Below are positions 35,699 to 43,179 of a DNA stretch of 64,000 bases, in pieces. This stretch comes from Aurantiacibacter sp. MUD11. Lineage in GTDB: Bacteria > Pseudomonadota > Alphaproteobacteria > Sphingomonadales > Sphingomonadaceae. The first letter of the stretch is position 1; every line of letters starts with the position of its first letter. The stretch covers positions 2,604,001-2,668,000 of the forward strand of contig NZ_CP114054.1 in assembly GCF_026967575.1 (NCBI RefSeq), in the 5' to 3' direction. The translations under genes were made by a program, and so were the position numbers. Below the pieces are notes generated by a model. It was not told the DNA's origin and did no database searches. It saw nothing but the letters and a program-made list of their open reading frames with translations.

Positions 35699-36382
35699 CT
35701 AGACCGAACCCTCCAGGCGCGCGGGGTCGAGCAATTCGATCCCGCGCGCTCCGTCGCGCTTGATCGCCCCTTCGCGTTCGAGCGATGTTAGCGCCCGGCT
35801 GACCGTCTCGATCGTCAGGCCCAGCATGCTGGCCATTTCGCCGCGCGTCAGCGGCAATTCGAATTTCTGGCTGGGGTGGCACGGCGAATCGCTCGCCGCC
35901 TGTGCCAGCGCCAGCAGGAAGGTGCCGACCTGCTCGGTCGCGCTGCGGCCGGAGCCCAGCGCCAGCAACTGCCGCGCCCAGTAAAGGTCTTCCTGCGAAC
36001 GACGCAGCAGGGCACGCGTCAGGTCGGGATAGGTCTCCAGCGCGCGTTCCATATCGGCCCGGGCGAAGACGCACAGCTTGGTCTTGGTCAGCGCCACCAC
36101 GTCATGCGCGGCGAAGGGAGCGAACATCTCGCCCACGAAGCCGGCAGGGTGGATCAGCGCCAGGATCCGCTCGTTGCCTTCCTCGTCGTAGGAACAGACC
36201 TTCAGTGCGCCGCTGAGCAGGGTAGCACAGACAGTGTCTTCGTCGCCGGCGGCGAACAGCACTTCCCCGCGGGAAAGCTCGCGCGTGCGCCCGGCCTTCG
36301 CCAGCGCGTCACGCTCATCTTCGGAAAGAACCGAGCAGGCGGCGCTATCGCGCACGGGACAGGAAGCACAGGCCAAGCTCAT
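35699..36382 (-). CDS. fnrL: FnrL-type oxygen-sensing transcription regulator
   Basis: A 227-residue Crp/Fnr family protein. N-terminal C5-x2-C8-x7-C16 (CASCPVRDSAAC) plus Cys104 (TKLCVFARAD, aligned with FNR Cys122) fit a [4Fe-4S] cluster of the Rhodobacter FnrL type. The recognition helix LTIETVSRALTSLE has Glu-x-x-Ser-Arg, which reads TTGAT half-sites. It is probably the activator of the site at 35194. It is coupled to the upstream lipoprotein gene (ATGA). Confidence 0.92.
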   Translation of the reverse strand: MSLACASCPVRDSAACSVLSEDERDALAKAGRTRELSRGEVLFAAGDEDTVCATLLSGALKVCSYDEEGNERILALIHPAGFVGEMFAPFAAHDVVALTKTKLCVFARADMERALETYPDLTRALLRRSQEDLYWARQLLALGSGRSATEQVGTFLLALAQAASDSPCHPSQKFELPLTRGEMASMLGLTIETVSRALTSLEREGAIKRDGARGIELLDPARLEGSV

Positions 36383-36885
36383 GATGTGAGTAACTCCAGC
36401 AGCGAATCGACCACCGCATCTTGCTCGGCGAGCAAGCTGCCGATTTCCGCGTGAGTAGCCTCAATCTCTTCAATATGCACGGAATCTGACATTGCGCTGA
36501 CAAAAATCCGGTCGATGTCGGCCATCGCAATCGTCGTCCGGCTGCGTCGCGCCTCCAGGTCCGCGATGGCAACCTGCGCGCGGGCCCAGCCGTCGCTGCC
36601 ATGCTCGGCCCCGGCCGCCGCGACGACGGTCGATCGGGCCGCAGGCGCCGCTTCGAGGAATTCGGCATGAGCCGAGCGCGCGTCGGCTGCCAGCTGCTGC
36701 AACTGTTCGATGGTGGCGGGCGCAGGGGCGGGTGGCGGAGGCGGCGGCGCCGGCTCCACCTCCATCGTCCCCGTAACGCGCTCTATGTCGCGCACCGCCA
36801 GCGACGGGTACTCGTCACGCGGCGCGGCACAGGCGGCAAGCGGCACCATGGTAAGGACGAAAAGCGGGCGCAGCGGTTGTCTCAT
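36379..36885 (-). CDS. Small lipoprotein with coiled-coil region, co-transcribed with fnrL
   Basis: A 168-residue protein. The signal peptide ends LAAC (Cys19). A Pro-rich stretch (about 46-56) and Ala/Glu-rich helices follow, likely coiled coil at about 57-168. No known family. Its stop overlaps the fnrL start, so it heads a two-gene unit. Function unknown; envelope location from the lipobox. Confidence 0.72.
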   Translation of the reverse strand: MRQPLRPLFVLTMVPLAACAAPRDEYPSLAVRDIERVTGTMEVEPAPPPPPPAPAPATIEQLQQLAADARSAHAEFLEAAPAARSTVVAAAGAEHGSDGWARAQVAIADLEARRSRTTIAMADIDRIFVSAMSDSVHIEEIEATHAEIGSLLAEQDAVVDSLLELLTS

Positions 36886-36959
36886 GCGGCTTTTGCCCTA
36901 CATTCCCTCGCACGGGCTTTCCAGCATGCATTTTGGCTGACTTTCGGCCAATCTCTTGG

Positions 36960-36988
36960 TTGACAGTCTCGGGTGCTTCGCCTAACGG
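36960..36988 (+). promoter_or_regulatory. Candidate promoter of rplU
   Basis: TTGACA (36960-36965), 17 bases, TAACGG (36983-36988). The -35 is perfect and the -10 is weak. A transcript would start about 36995, only a few bases before the hairpin at 37002. Confidence 0.35.
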
Positions 36989-37001
36989 CTGCGCTCTCTA
37001 C

Positions 37002-37024
37002 GGTGCCCTGTGGGCGCCTTTTTT
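37002..37024 (+). terminator. Intrinsic terminator-like attenuator in the rplU leader
   Basis: GGTGCCC (37002-37008), loop TGT, GGGCGCC (37012-37018), then six T (37019-37024). It sits between the rplU promoter candidate and the rplU start, with no plus-strand gene before it. It may therefore control transcription into rplU-rpmA. The next 82 bases before ATG 37107 hold no other clear element. Confidence 0.5.
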
Positions 37025-37106
37025 GTCGTTGCTGCGCATTGGCGCTGGATTGGTTTCCAGGGTTGGGGTGCAGGGTAAGACACCAGAAGAAACGGATTTG
37101 AGCACC

Positions 37107-37664
37107 ATGTTCGCAGTAGTGCGCACGGGCGGCAAGCAGTATCGCGTCGCCGAAGGAGACAAGATCGCAGTCGAGAAGCTGGCTGGTGAGGCCGGTGACA
37201 CGATCGTGCTGGACGATGTCCTGCTGGCCGGTGAAGGCGACAAGATCGCCGATGCCGCCAAGGTCACCGTGTCGGCGGAAGTGATCGCCCAGGCGAAGAG
37301 CGAGAAGGTTACGGTCTTCAAGAAGCGCCGTCGTCACAACTATCGCCGCAAGAACGGCCACCGCCAGCAGATGACGCTGCTGCGCATCACCGCCGTTGGC
37401 GAAGGCAAGAAGGCTCCGGCCAAGAAGGCCGCCGCTCCGAAGAAGGACACTTCCGAAGAGAAGGCCGCGCCGAAGGCGCACAAGGCTGCTCCGGTGAAGG
37501 AAGCCGCTGGCGCCGCCAAGGCCACTGCCAAGAAGGCTCCGGCCAAGAAGCCGGCCGCCAAGAAGGAAACCGCTGCGGCCAAGAAGCCCGCCGCAAAGAA
37601 GGCAGCGCCGAAGAAGGCCGCCGCCAAGAAGCCCGCCGCCAAGAAGACGGCTGACAAGGAATAA
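37107..37664 (+). CDS. rplU: Large ribosomal subunit protein bL21 with Lys/Ala tail
   Basis: A 185-residue protein. Residues 1-100 are normal bL21 ([14 protein letters not shown] start, [17 protein letters not shown]). Residues 101-185 are an extension of repeated KKAPAKK/KKPAAKK-like units, resembling histone H1 tails and making the protein nearly twice the usual length. The tail is probably disordered and RNA-binding. rpmA follows 47 bases later, the normal order. Confidence 0.95.
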   Translation: MFAVVRTGGKQYRVAEGDKIAVEKLAGEAGDTIVLDDVLLAGEGDKIADAAKVTVSAEVIAQAKSEKVTVFKKRRRHNYRRKNGHRQQMTLLRITAVGEGKKAPAKKAAAPKKDTSEEKAAPKAHKAAPVKEAAGAAKATAKKAPAKKPAAKKETAAAKKPAAKKAAPKKAAAKKPAAKKTADKE

Positions 37665-37711
37665 TCCGGCCCAAGTGCCCTTTGGCCCGGATGCATACGG
37701 AGTAAGACGCA

Positions 37712-37981
37712 ATGGCACATAAGAAAGCAGGCGGTTCATCGCGTAACGGTCGCGATTCAGCCGGCCGTCGCCTTGGTGTGAAGAAGTTCGGCGGTCAGGA
37801 CGTGATCGGCGGCAACATTATCGTGCGTCAGCGCGGCACGAAGTTCTACCCGGGTGCCAATGTCGGCATGGGTAAGGACCACACGCTGTTTGCGCTGACC
37901 GAAGGCGTCGTCCGTTTCCACGACGGCAAGCTCGGCCGCAAATACGTCTCGGTCGACGCGATGGCGGAAGCCGCCGAATAA
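37712..37981 (+). CDS. rpmA: Large ribosomal subunit protein bL27
   Basis: An 89-residue ribosomal protein near the peptidyl-transferase centre. It starts [22 protein letters not shown], without a cleavable N-terminal extension. [27 protein letters not shown] is typical. It is co-transcribed with rplU. Two hairpins follow, the second a strong terminator. Confidence 0.97.
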   Translation: MAHKKAGGSSRNGRDSAGRRLGVKKFGGQDVIGGNIIVRQRGTKFYPGANVGMGKDHTLFALTEGVVRFHDGKLGRKYVSVDAMAEAAE

Positions 37982-37998
37982 CCGGATGACCAGATAAA

Positions 37999-38022
37999 GG
38001 GGTCATCCACCGGGATGGCCCC
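37999..38022 (+). other. Hairpin just after rpmA
   Basis: GGGGTCATCC (37999-38008) pairs with GGATGGCCCC (38013-38022) around a 4-base loop, with one G-U pair. No T-run follows. It probably protects the 3' end of the rplU-rpmA message. Confidence 0.45.
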
Positions 38023-38053
38023 TTCCGGACACCACAGGTCCGGAAATTCGGAA

Positions 38054-38082
38054 GGAGATGGGGCCGCCCCGTCTCCTTTTTT
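38054..38082 (+). terminator. Strong intrinsic terminator of rplU-rpmA
   Basis: GGAGATGGGG (38054-38063), loop CCG, CCCCGTCTCC (38067-38076) and six T (38077-38082): a 10-bp stem with one wobble. A perfect 11-bp inverted repeat (TTCGGAAGGAG 38047-38057 with CTCCTTCCGAA 38087-38097) brackets it and could compete with it. Confidence 0.75.
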
Positions 38083-38174
38083 GATTCTCCTTCCGAAAAA
38101 CTGCCTCGCCGTCATCGCGAGGTCAGACCGGAGGCCCACTGGAGGCGGGCACCCGGCCCATGGGGAGAATAACA

Positions 38175-38723
38175 ATGTTCATGCGTACCGAGCGGCTGTT
38201 CCTGCGGCCCCTGTTCCCCGAAGACTGGCGCGAGATCTATCGCGGCATCGCCGATTTCGGCGTTGTCAGCATGCTGGCGCGCGCGCCGTGGCCCTATCGC
38301 CCGGCCGATGCCGTCGCCTTTGCCCGCAAGCCGGTCCCCAACGGTGCGCTGAAGTTTGCCATCACTCTGCCCGAACTGTCCGGCGCGCCGCTGATCGGCA
38401 TGATCGGGATTGAGCCGATGGACGATAGTGGCCACGAGCTGGGCTACTGGATCGGGCACAAGTGGCAGCGGCGCGGCTACGCGACCGAGGCCGCCAAGGG
38501 CGTGCTCGAGATTTCCGATACGCTGGGTATCGAGCGGGTCGAGGCCGGCCACTACCTGGAGAATGCCGCCAGCGGAAAGGTGCTGCGCGCCGCCGGTTTC
38601 GTGGAAACGGGCGAAGTGCGGCCGACCTCGTGCCTGGCGCGGGGTGGCGAGCTGGTGCTCGCCCGGCGCTACGAGCGCCTCAATCCGGCTTGTGTCGAAC
38701 GGGTGACCGACCAGGCAGCCTGA
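38175..38723 (+). CDS. GNAT acetyltransferase, RimJ/RimL type
   Basis: A 182-residue N-acetyltransferase. It starts MFMRTERLFLRPLFPEDW, the usual RimJ/RimL beginning. ELGYWIGHKWQRRGYATEAAKGVL near residue 90 is the acetyl-CoA loop (Q/R-x-x-G-x-G/A), followed by ENAASGKVLRAAGF. ATG 38175 has GGGGAGA 7 bases before it; ATG 38160 and 38181 are less likely. Substrate unknown. It converges on the next gene. Confidence 0.85.
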   Translation: MFMRTERLFLRPLFPEDWREIYRGIADFGVVSMLARAPWPYRPADAVAFARKPVPNGALKFAITLPELSGAPLIGMIGIEPMDDSGHELGYWIGHKWQRRGYATEAAKGVLEISDTLGIERVEAGHYLENAASGKVLRAAGFVETGEVRPTSCLARGGELVLARRYERLNPACVERVTDQAA

Positions 38724-38741
38724 TCGGGTGTGCCGTGCCTG

Positions 38742-39602
38742 CTATTCGGCGGGCACGGCCTCCATGTTGGCGGCTGCATAGGCGCTGTCGTGCAGCTGGA
38801 TCAGCTCGCGGTCGTCGTGGTCCCACGGGTGGAAACCGGGGCGGAAGTACGACAGCCAGGCCGGGAAGATCCGCCGGAGCATGCCGGGCTTGCCGAGAAG
38901 GTAGGCGAACAGCTTCCAGCGGGCGGACAAGCCGGTGATGCCGTCCTGCTCCATCAGTTCCAGCGAATCGCGCACGCGGTTGCGCAGGAAGCGGGCCGTG
39001 GTCTTCAGCATCACCAGCGTGCGGACCATGTACCGCTTGCGGTCGGTCCAGTCGCGGGTGGCGTGGTTCCAGGTATCGAAGGCGACGCCCTTGTGCTCGA
39101 TTTCCTCGGCAGCGTGCCAGCGCCACAGTTCGGGATCGCCGATCCCGTCGGACACGATGCTGTCCGGGTCGGTGAGGAAGAGGTGGGCGATGATGGCGGT
39201 GAAGTGTTCCAGCGCGATGGTAATCGCCAGGGTGACGATGCGCGGGGCGTCCAGCGCCTCGTCCGCCAGCGCGTTCACGCGCCGCTCCACATTGGTAACG
39301 TCGTAACCGGCTTCCACCGCAGCGCGGTTGAAGGCGATGTGTTCGCGGGTGTGGTTCACTTCCTGCTTGATGAACTCGCGGATTTCGCCCGCCAGGCGTT
39401 CGGGGGTGCCGTCGCGGTGGGCCTTCACGGCCTCGATGAACATGGCCTCGCCGCGCGGGAAGGAGGCGGATAGCGCCAGGAACCAGGCTGCGGCGACAGG
39501 GTCCTTGCCCTTCTTGCGCTGCACGTTGCGGCCGAAGCGACGGTCTCGCGCATGGAGCACAATTTCCGCGGGGCTTGCCTTGGGAGGTGTGTTTGCGGTC
39601 AT
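38742..39602 (-). CDS. Predicted metal-dependent hydrolase (PF10118 family)
   Basis: A 286-residue helical protein of the PF10118 'metal-dependent hydrolase' family. Likely metal ligands are spread over helices: FIKQEVNHTREHI, ALEHFTAIIAH and HAAEEIEHKGVAF, a ferritin-like Glu/His pattern suggesting a diiron centre. Substrate unknown. It is divergent from a TetR regulator with a 56-base gap, so regulation by that protein is plausible. Confidence 0.82.
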   Translation of the reverse strand: MTANTPPKASPAEIVLHARDRRFGRNVQRKKGKDPVAAAWFLALSASFPRGEAMFIEAVKAHRDGTPERLAGEIREFIKQEVNHTREHIAFNRAAVEAGYDVTNVERRVNALADEALDAPRIVTLAITIALEHFTAIIAHLFLTDPDSIVSDGIGDPELWRWHAAEEIEHKGVAFDTWNHATRDWTDRKRYMVRTLVMLKTTARFLRNRVRDSLELMEQDGITGLSARWKLFAYLLGKPGMLRRIFPAWLSYFRPGFHPWDHDDRELIQLHDSAYAAANMEAVPAE

Positions 39603-39658
39603 ATCATGGTCCGAATCAGCCTTGTCCCTCGTGACCTATGTGAGAGAAACTTACACTA

Positions 39659-40255
39659 ATGTCAATAAGGAAGCGCCTCAGCCCAGAGGAAAGCCGCGCG
39701 GTTGCGCTGGAGGCGGCGCGGGCGCTGCTGATCGAAACCGGTCCGCAGAGCGTCACCTTGAAGGCGGTTGCCGGGCGAATCGGACGCACCCACGCCAACC
39801 TGTTGCACCACTTCGGATCGGCCTCGGGCTTGCAGAAGGAACTGGCGCGCCACCTCGCGCAGACGGTCTGCGACACCATCGGCGAGGCGGTGCGGGCGAC
39901 CCGTGCGGGCATCGGCAGTCCCCGCGAAGTGGTGGACCTGACCTTCGACGCTTTCGGGCGCGAGGGCGGCGGGCCGCTGGCAAGCTGGATGCTGGCCTCG
40001 GGTAACGAGGATGCGCTCAACCCGATCGTCGAGACGATTCACGAACTGGTCGACGACCTCGCCCCGGAAGAGGCACAGCACGACGCCAAGCTGTCGATGC
40101 ATGAAACGACGTTCACCCTGGTGCTGCTGGCACTGGGAGACGCGCTGATGGGTGAGCAGCTGGCCGAATCGCTGAACGTGGATCGCATGGCCGCGCGCGA
40201 CCGGGCAGAGGCGATGCTGGTGGCCTCGCTCAAGGAAAGCGGGCTGCTGGCCTAG
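39659..40255 (+). CDS. TetR family transcription regulator
   Basis: A 198-residue repressor-type protein. The N-terminal helix-turn-helix is TLKAVAGRIGRTHANLLHHFGSASGLQKEL (about 33-62). The rest is a helical ligand domain. It probably controls the divergent PF10118 gene and itself. The 39640-39668 interval (CTTACACTAATGTCAATAAG) is AT-rich and holds the reverse-strand TTGACA. It shares CTAG with ygfZ. Confidence 0.88.
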   Translation: MSIRKRLSPEESRAVALEAARALLIETGPQSVTLKAVAGRIGRTHANLLHHFGSASGLQKELARHLAQTVCDTIGEAVRATRAGIGSPREVVDLTFDAFGREGGGPLASWMLASGNEDALNPIVETIHELVDDLAPEEAQHDAKLSMHETTFTLVLLALGDALMGEQLAESLNVDRMAARDRAEAMLVASLKESGLLA

Positions 40256-40965
40256 AGCTCGAGCCAGGCGGGCTTGAGGTCCGCCGGAATGTCATCCACC
40301 CGCAGGTGGTCCACGGCGAGGCCCAGTTCGGGATAGGCGACCTTGCGGCGCTTCTCTTCCGAACGATCGAGCGGCACGATCACCAGCCGGCGATTGACCT
40401 TCTGCCGCCAGTTCATCCGCGCCGTGTTCTCCTGCCCGATGTAGCAACCCTTGGTGAAGCTGACGCCGTTCAGTTCCACGGCATTGGTTTCCAGCCACAA
40501 TATGTCGGCCAGCTCCGTGTGCCCCTCGGGCACGCCGAGCGCGAGTCGATGGGACTGCCATGCGTGGTCGGCGGCTTCTCCTGCTTCGGTGGACAGCCAC
40601 CGATGCCCGAGCGCGGCAAGGCGCGGATCGGCGGCGGCGCCTTCGCGCGGCTCTGCCTGCCAGTGCACCTTCAGCGAATCGTCCACGGCAATCGCCAGCT
40701 TGCGGCGCAGGCGGTAGAGCGAGAGGCGCTTCACCAGGTCCTCGGCCTGGTCCGCCTCGCAGTCGAGCAGCAGGTCCGCCCCGTCGCGCCACACGATCAT
40801 GTCGAACATGGTCTTGCCCTGTGCGGTCAGCAGCGCGGCATAGCCGGGCAAGTCGCCGGTCACGTCATTGGTGAGCAGGCCTTGCAGGAAGGCGGCGGGA
40901 TCTTCCGTCTGGTCGGTGGCGGACACGCGCACCACGGCGCGGCTGGTGAGGCAGGTTGAACTCAT
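40252..40965 (-). CDS. ygfZ: Folate-binding protein YgfZ/IBA57-like
   Basis: A 237-residue protein of the GcvT-like YgfZ family involved in iron-sulfur cluster maturation. The signature KGCYIGQE (KGCY-x-GQE) is present near residue 176, and the N-terminus LQGLLTNDVTGD is typical. ATG 40965 is used; the longer frame overlaps pyrC on the other strand. It diverges from pyrC by 37 bases. Confidence 0.9.
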   Translation of the reverse strand: MSSTCLTSRAVVRVSATDQTEDPAAFLQGLLTNDVTGDLPGYAALLTAQGKTMFDMIVWRDGADLLLDCEADQAEDLVKRLSLYRLRRKLAIAVDDSLKVHWQAEPREGAAADPRLAALGHRWLSTEAGEAADHAWQSHRLALGVPEGHTELADILWLETNAVELNGVSFTKGCYIGQENTARMNWRQKVNRRLVIVPLDRSEEKRRKVAYPELGLAVDHLRVDDIPADLKPAWLEL

Positions 40966-41002
40966 GGGTGACAGATAGGACGGCGCGCGCCATAGGCAAA
41001 CC

Positions 41003-42040
41003 ATGACTGACAGCCTGACGATCCGCCGCCCCGACGACTGGCACGTGCACCTGCGCGACGGTGCCATGCTGGAAGCCGTGGCGGGCCATACCGCGCGGCA
41101 GTTCGCCCGCGCCATCGTGATGCCGAACCTCACCCCGCCGGTGACGACCGTTGCCGCGGGTGAAGCCTATCGCCAGCGTATCATGGCCGCACTTCCGGCT
41201 GGCGCCGACTTCACCCCGCTGATGACCTGCTACCTCACCGACAATACCGACCCGGAAGAGGTGCGGCGCGGGTTCCAGCAGGGGGTGTTCACCGCCTGCA
41301 AGCTCTACCCGGCCGGGGCGACAACCAATTCGGACAGTGGCGTCACCGATATCGCCAATATCCGCGGTGTGCTGGAAGTGATGGCGGAGATCGGCATGGT
41401 CCTGTGCGTCCATGGCGAGGTGACCAGCGCCGACATCGACATCTTCGACCGCGAGGCCGTGTTCATCGAACGCATCCTCAAGCCGCTGATCGCCGAGCTG
41501 CCGCAGCTGAAGGTGGTCTTCGAGCACATCACCACCAGCGAGGCGGTCGATTTCGTGACCGGCGCGCCTGACAATGTCGCAGCGACGATCACCCCGCAGC
41601 ACCTGCACATCAACCGCAACGCCATGCTGGTCGGTGGCATCCGTCCGCACGCCTATTGCCTGCCCGTCGCCAAGCGCGAGGCGCACCGGCTGGCGCTGCG
41701 CAAGGCAGCGACCAGCGGCAGCTCCAAGTTCTTCCTCGGCACCGACAGCGCGCCGCACGCGCGCGAGGCCAAGGAAAGCGCCTGCGGCTGCGCGGGCATC
41801 TTCAACGCGCCCTTCGCGCTGGAAAGCTATCTCGCCGTCTTCGAGGAAGAGGGCGCCATCGAGCATTTCGAGGGCTTTGCCAGCCTGCACGGACCGCGCT
41901 TCTACGGCCTGCCGGTGAATGAAGCGCAGGTGACGCTGGAGAAGGTGGAGACACAAGTGCCCGCCGCGCTGCCCGGTCCGGATACGCAACTGGTGCCCTT
42001 CCATGCGGGCGAGAGCCTGCGCTGGCGCTTCGTCGGCTAG
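41003..42040 (+). CDS. pyrC: Dihydroorotase
   Basis: A 345-residue metal-dependent amidohydrolase of pyrimidine synthesis (class II, Escherichia coli-like). Metal ligands are visible: [10 protein letters not shown] (His), [16 protein letters not shown] (carboxylated Lys), LCVHGEV, FEHITT and FLGTDSAPH (Asp). It ends on CTAG shared with rarD. Confidence 0.95.
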   Translation: MTDSLTIRRPDDWHVHLRDGAMLEAVAGHTARQFARAIVMPNLTPPVTTVAAGEAYRQRIMAALPAGADFTPLMTCYLTDNTDPEEVRRGFQQGVFTACKLYPAGATTNSDSGVTDIANIRGVLEVMAEIGMVLCVHGEVTSADIDIFDREAVFIERILKPLIAELPQLKVVFEHITTSEAVDFVTGAPDNVAATITPQHLHINRNAMLVGGIRPHAYCLPVAKREAHRLALRKAATSGSSKFFLGTDSAPHAREAKESACGCAGIFNAPFALESYLAVFEEEGAIEHFEGFASLHGPRFYGLPVNEAQVTLEKVETQVPAALPGPDTQLVPFHAGESLRWRFVG

Positions 42041-42957
42041 GTCGGGACGACGTTCTTCGCGGTGCGCCGTGCGCCGCGCCACATGTCCCAGGTAAACAGC
42101 GCAATCGCCAGCCAGATCAGCACGAAGCAGATCAGCTGCGCGGGCTTCAGATCCTCGCCGAACACGGTCAGGCCGAGGATGAAGATCGCCGTGGGCGAGA
42201 GGAACTGCAGGAAGCCGATCACGGTGTAGGGCAGGGCGCGCGTGGCCGTGGCGAACAGGATCAGCGGGATCGCCGTCAGCGCGCCGGAGAAGACAATTGC
42301 CAGGCTTTCGACCAGTTCGCGGCCCAGCGTGATCCCATTGCCGGACACACCCTCCCAGGTGAGGTAACCCGCCACCAGTGGCAGCAGGATCGTCCCCTCG
42401 ATTGTCAGGCCGACCAGCGGTCCGGCGTTCACCGTCTTGCGCAGCAGGCCGTAGATGCCGAAGGTGATTGCCAGCGTCAGGCTGACCCACAGCGTGGTCA
42501 GCGCCCCGGCGGCCAACGCCGCGACGCCGATGGCGGCCATGACCACGGCGGCCTGCTGCCAGCGGGACAGGCGTTCGCCCAGGAACAGCATGCCCAGCAC
42601 CATCATCACCAGCGGCAAGATGTAATAGCCGAGGCTGGCGGCGTAGACGTGGTGTGTCTGGATCGCCCAGACATAGAGGAACCAGTTGATCGCGATCATG
42701 CACGAACTGGCGAGCAGCGTGCGGAGCGTGCGGCGATCCTTCACGGTGCGCCGCACTTCCGCAAACTGGCCGAACCGCCAGAGGAACAGCAGGCAGACGG
42801 GCAAGGTGAACAGCGTGCGCCATGCCACGAATTCGAGCGGCGGCACTTCGTCCACAAGAATAAGGTAAAGCGGCAGGCCGCCCCAGATCGCATGCGTCGC
42901 CAAGGCACATAACAAGGCACGACGTTGGCTGACCGATTCTTCTGTCATCTTGCCCAA
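42037..42957 (-). CDS. rarD: RarD-like EamA family transporter
   Basis: A 306-residue permease with ten hydrophobic helices, of the RarD branch of the drug/metabolite transporter superfamily. [30 protein letters not shown] and the central [16 protein letters not shown] are typical. The start is ATG 42957 (ATG 42948 is equally possible). Substrate unknown; RarD was named for chloramphenicol sensitivity. An AT-rich palindrome lies just upstream. Confidence 0.88.
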   Translation of the reverse strand: MGKMTEESVSQRRALLCALATHAIWGGLPLYLILVDEVPPLEFVAWRTLFTLPVCLLFLWRFGQFAEVRRTVKDRRTLRTLLASSCMIAINWFLYVWAIQTHHVYAASLGYYILPLVMMVLGMLFLGERLSRWQQAAVVMAAIGVAALAAGALTTLWVSLTLAITFGIYGLLRKTVNAGPLVGLTIEGTILLPLVAGYLTWEGVSGNGITLGRELVESLAIVFSGALTAIPLILFATATRALPYTVIGFLQFLSPTAIFILGLTVFGEDLKPAQLICFVLIWLAIALFTWDMWRGARRTAKNVVPT

Positions 42958-42969
42958 TCAGCCCCTTTT

Positions 42970-42992
42970 GGAAAATTTAATTAAACTTTTCC
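42970..42992. promoter_or_regulatory. AT-rich imperfect palindrome upstream of rarD
   Basis: GGAAAA (42970-42975), TTTAATTAAA (42976-42985), one C, TTTTCC (42987-42992). It sits 13 bases before the rarD start, on the upstream side. Such an AT-rich symmetric element is unusual here and may be a repressor site or the -10 region of rarD. Confidence 0.35.
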
Positions 42993-43001
42993 GGTGGTTG
43001 C

Positions 43002-43029
43002 TTGCGGTTAACACTGATGGCGCTATATC
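43002..43029 (+). promoter_or_regulatory. Promoter of the candidate small RNA
   Basis: TTGCGG (43002-43007) and GCTATATC (43022-43029), which is a full match to the alphaproteobacterial -10 element GCTANAWC. The spacing from the -35 to TATATC is 16 bases. It faces away from rarD and no plus-strand protein gene follows. Confidence 0.5.
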
Positions 43030-43035
43030 CGCGCC

Positions 43036-43178
43036 TCTTCCGGGATCAACATTAGCCGAAATTCCGGCATCGGTACTGCCTCCCCTGTTGGGCAGTCTCG
43101 AAGCGCGACTCTCTGGGTCGTGTCAAAGGGGGTCGCGCCGAGGCGTCCGGGCCTAGCGGCCTGGACGCCTCGTTTGTG
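43036..43178 (+). ncRNA. Candidate small RNA between rarD and astD
   Basis: A roughly 140-base transcript is bounded by the promoter at 43002-43029 and a strong hairpin at 43139-43172. Internal stems are ACTGCC/GGCAGT (43075-43096) and GCGCGAC/GTCGCGC (43103-43138), which directly abuts the terminator stem. It does not match SRP RNA, 6S RNA or tmRNA signatures that I know. The only plus-strand reading frame (42950-43156) lacks a start site and protein-like composition. Function unknown; expression is inferred from signals only. Confidence 0.4.
43139..43172. terminator. 15-bp hairpin terminator between the small RNA and astD
   Basis: CGAGGCGTCC (43139-43148) pairs with GGACGCCTCG (43163-43172). 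A G-U pair and GGCC/GGCC extend the stem over a TAGC loop. On the plus strand it is followed by TTTGTGG. On the minus strand it lies 8 bases after the astD stop but lacks a T-run, so it may also protect the astD message. Confidence 0.65.
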
Positions 43179-43179
43179 G

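Noticed and set aside
40865..42910. 681-residue minus-strand frame across pyrC and rarD
   Set aside because: It overlaps two recognisable genes and contains no known motif.
42950..43156. 68-residue plus-strand reading frame between rarD and astD
   Set aside because: No ribosome-binding site, starts inside rarD, runs through the candidate small RNA promoter and into its terminator hairpin.
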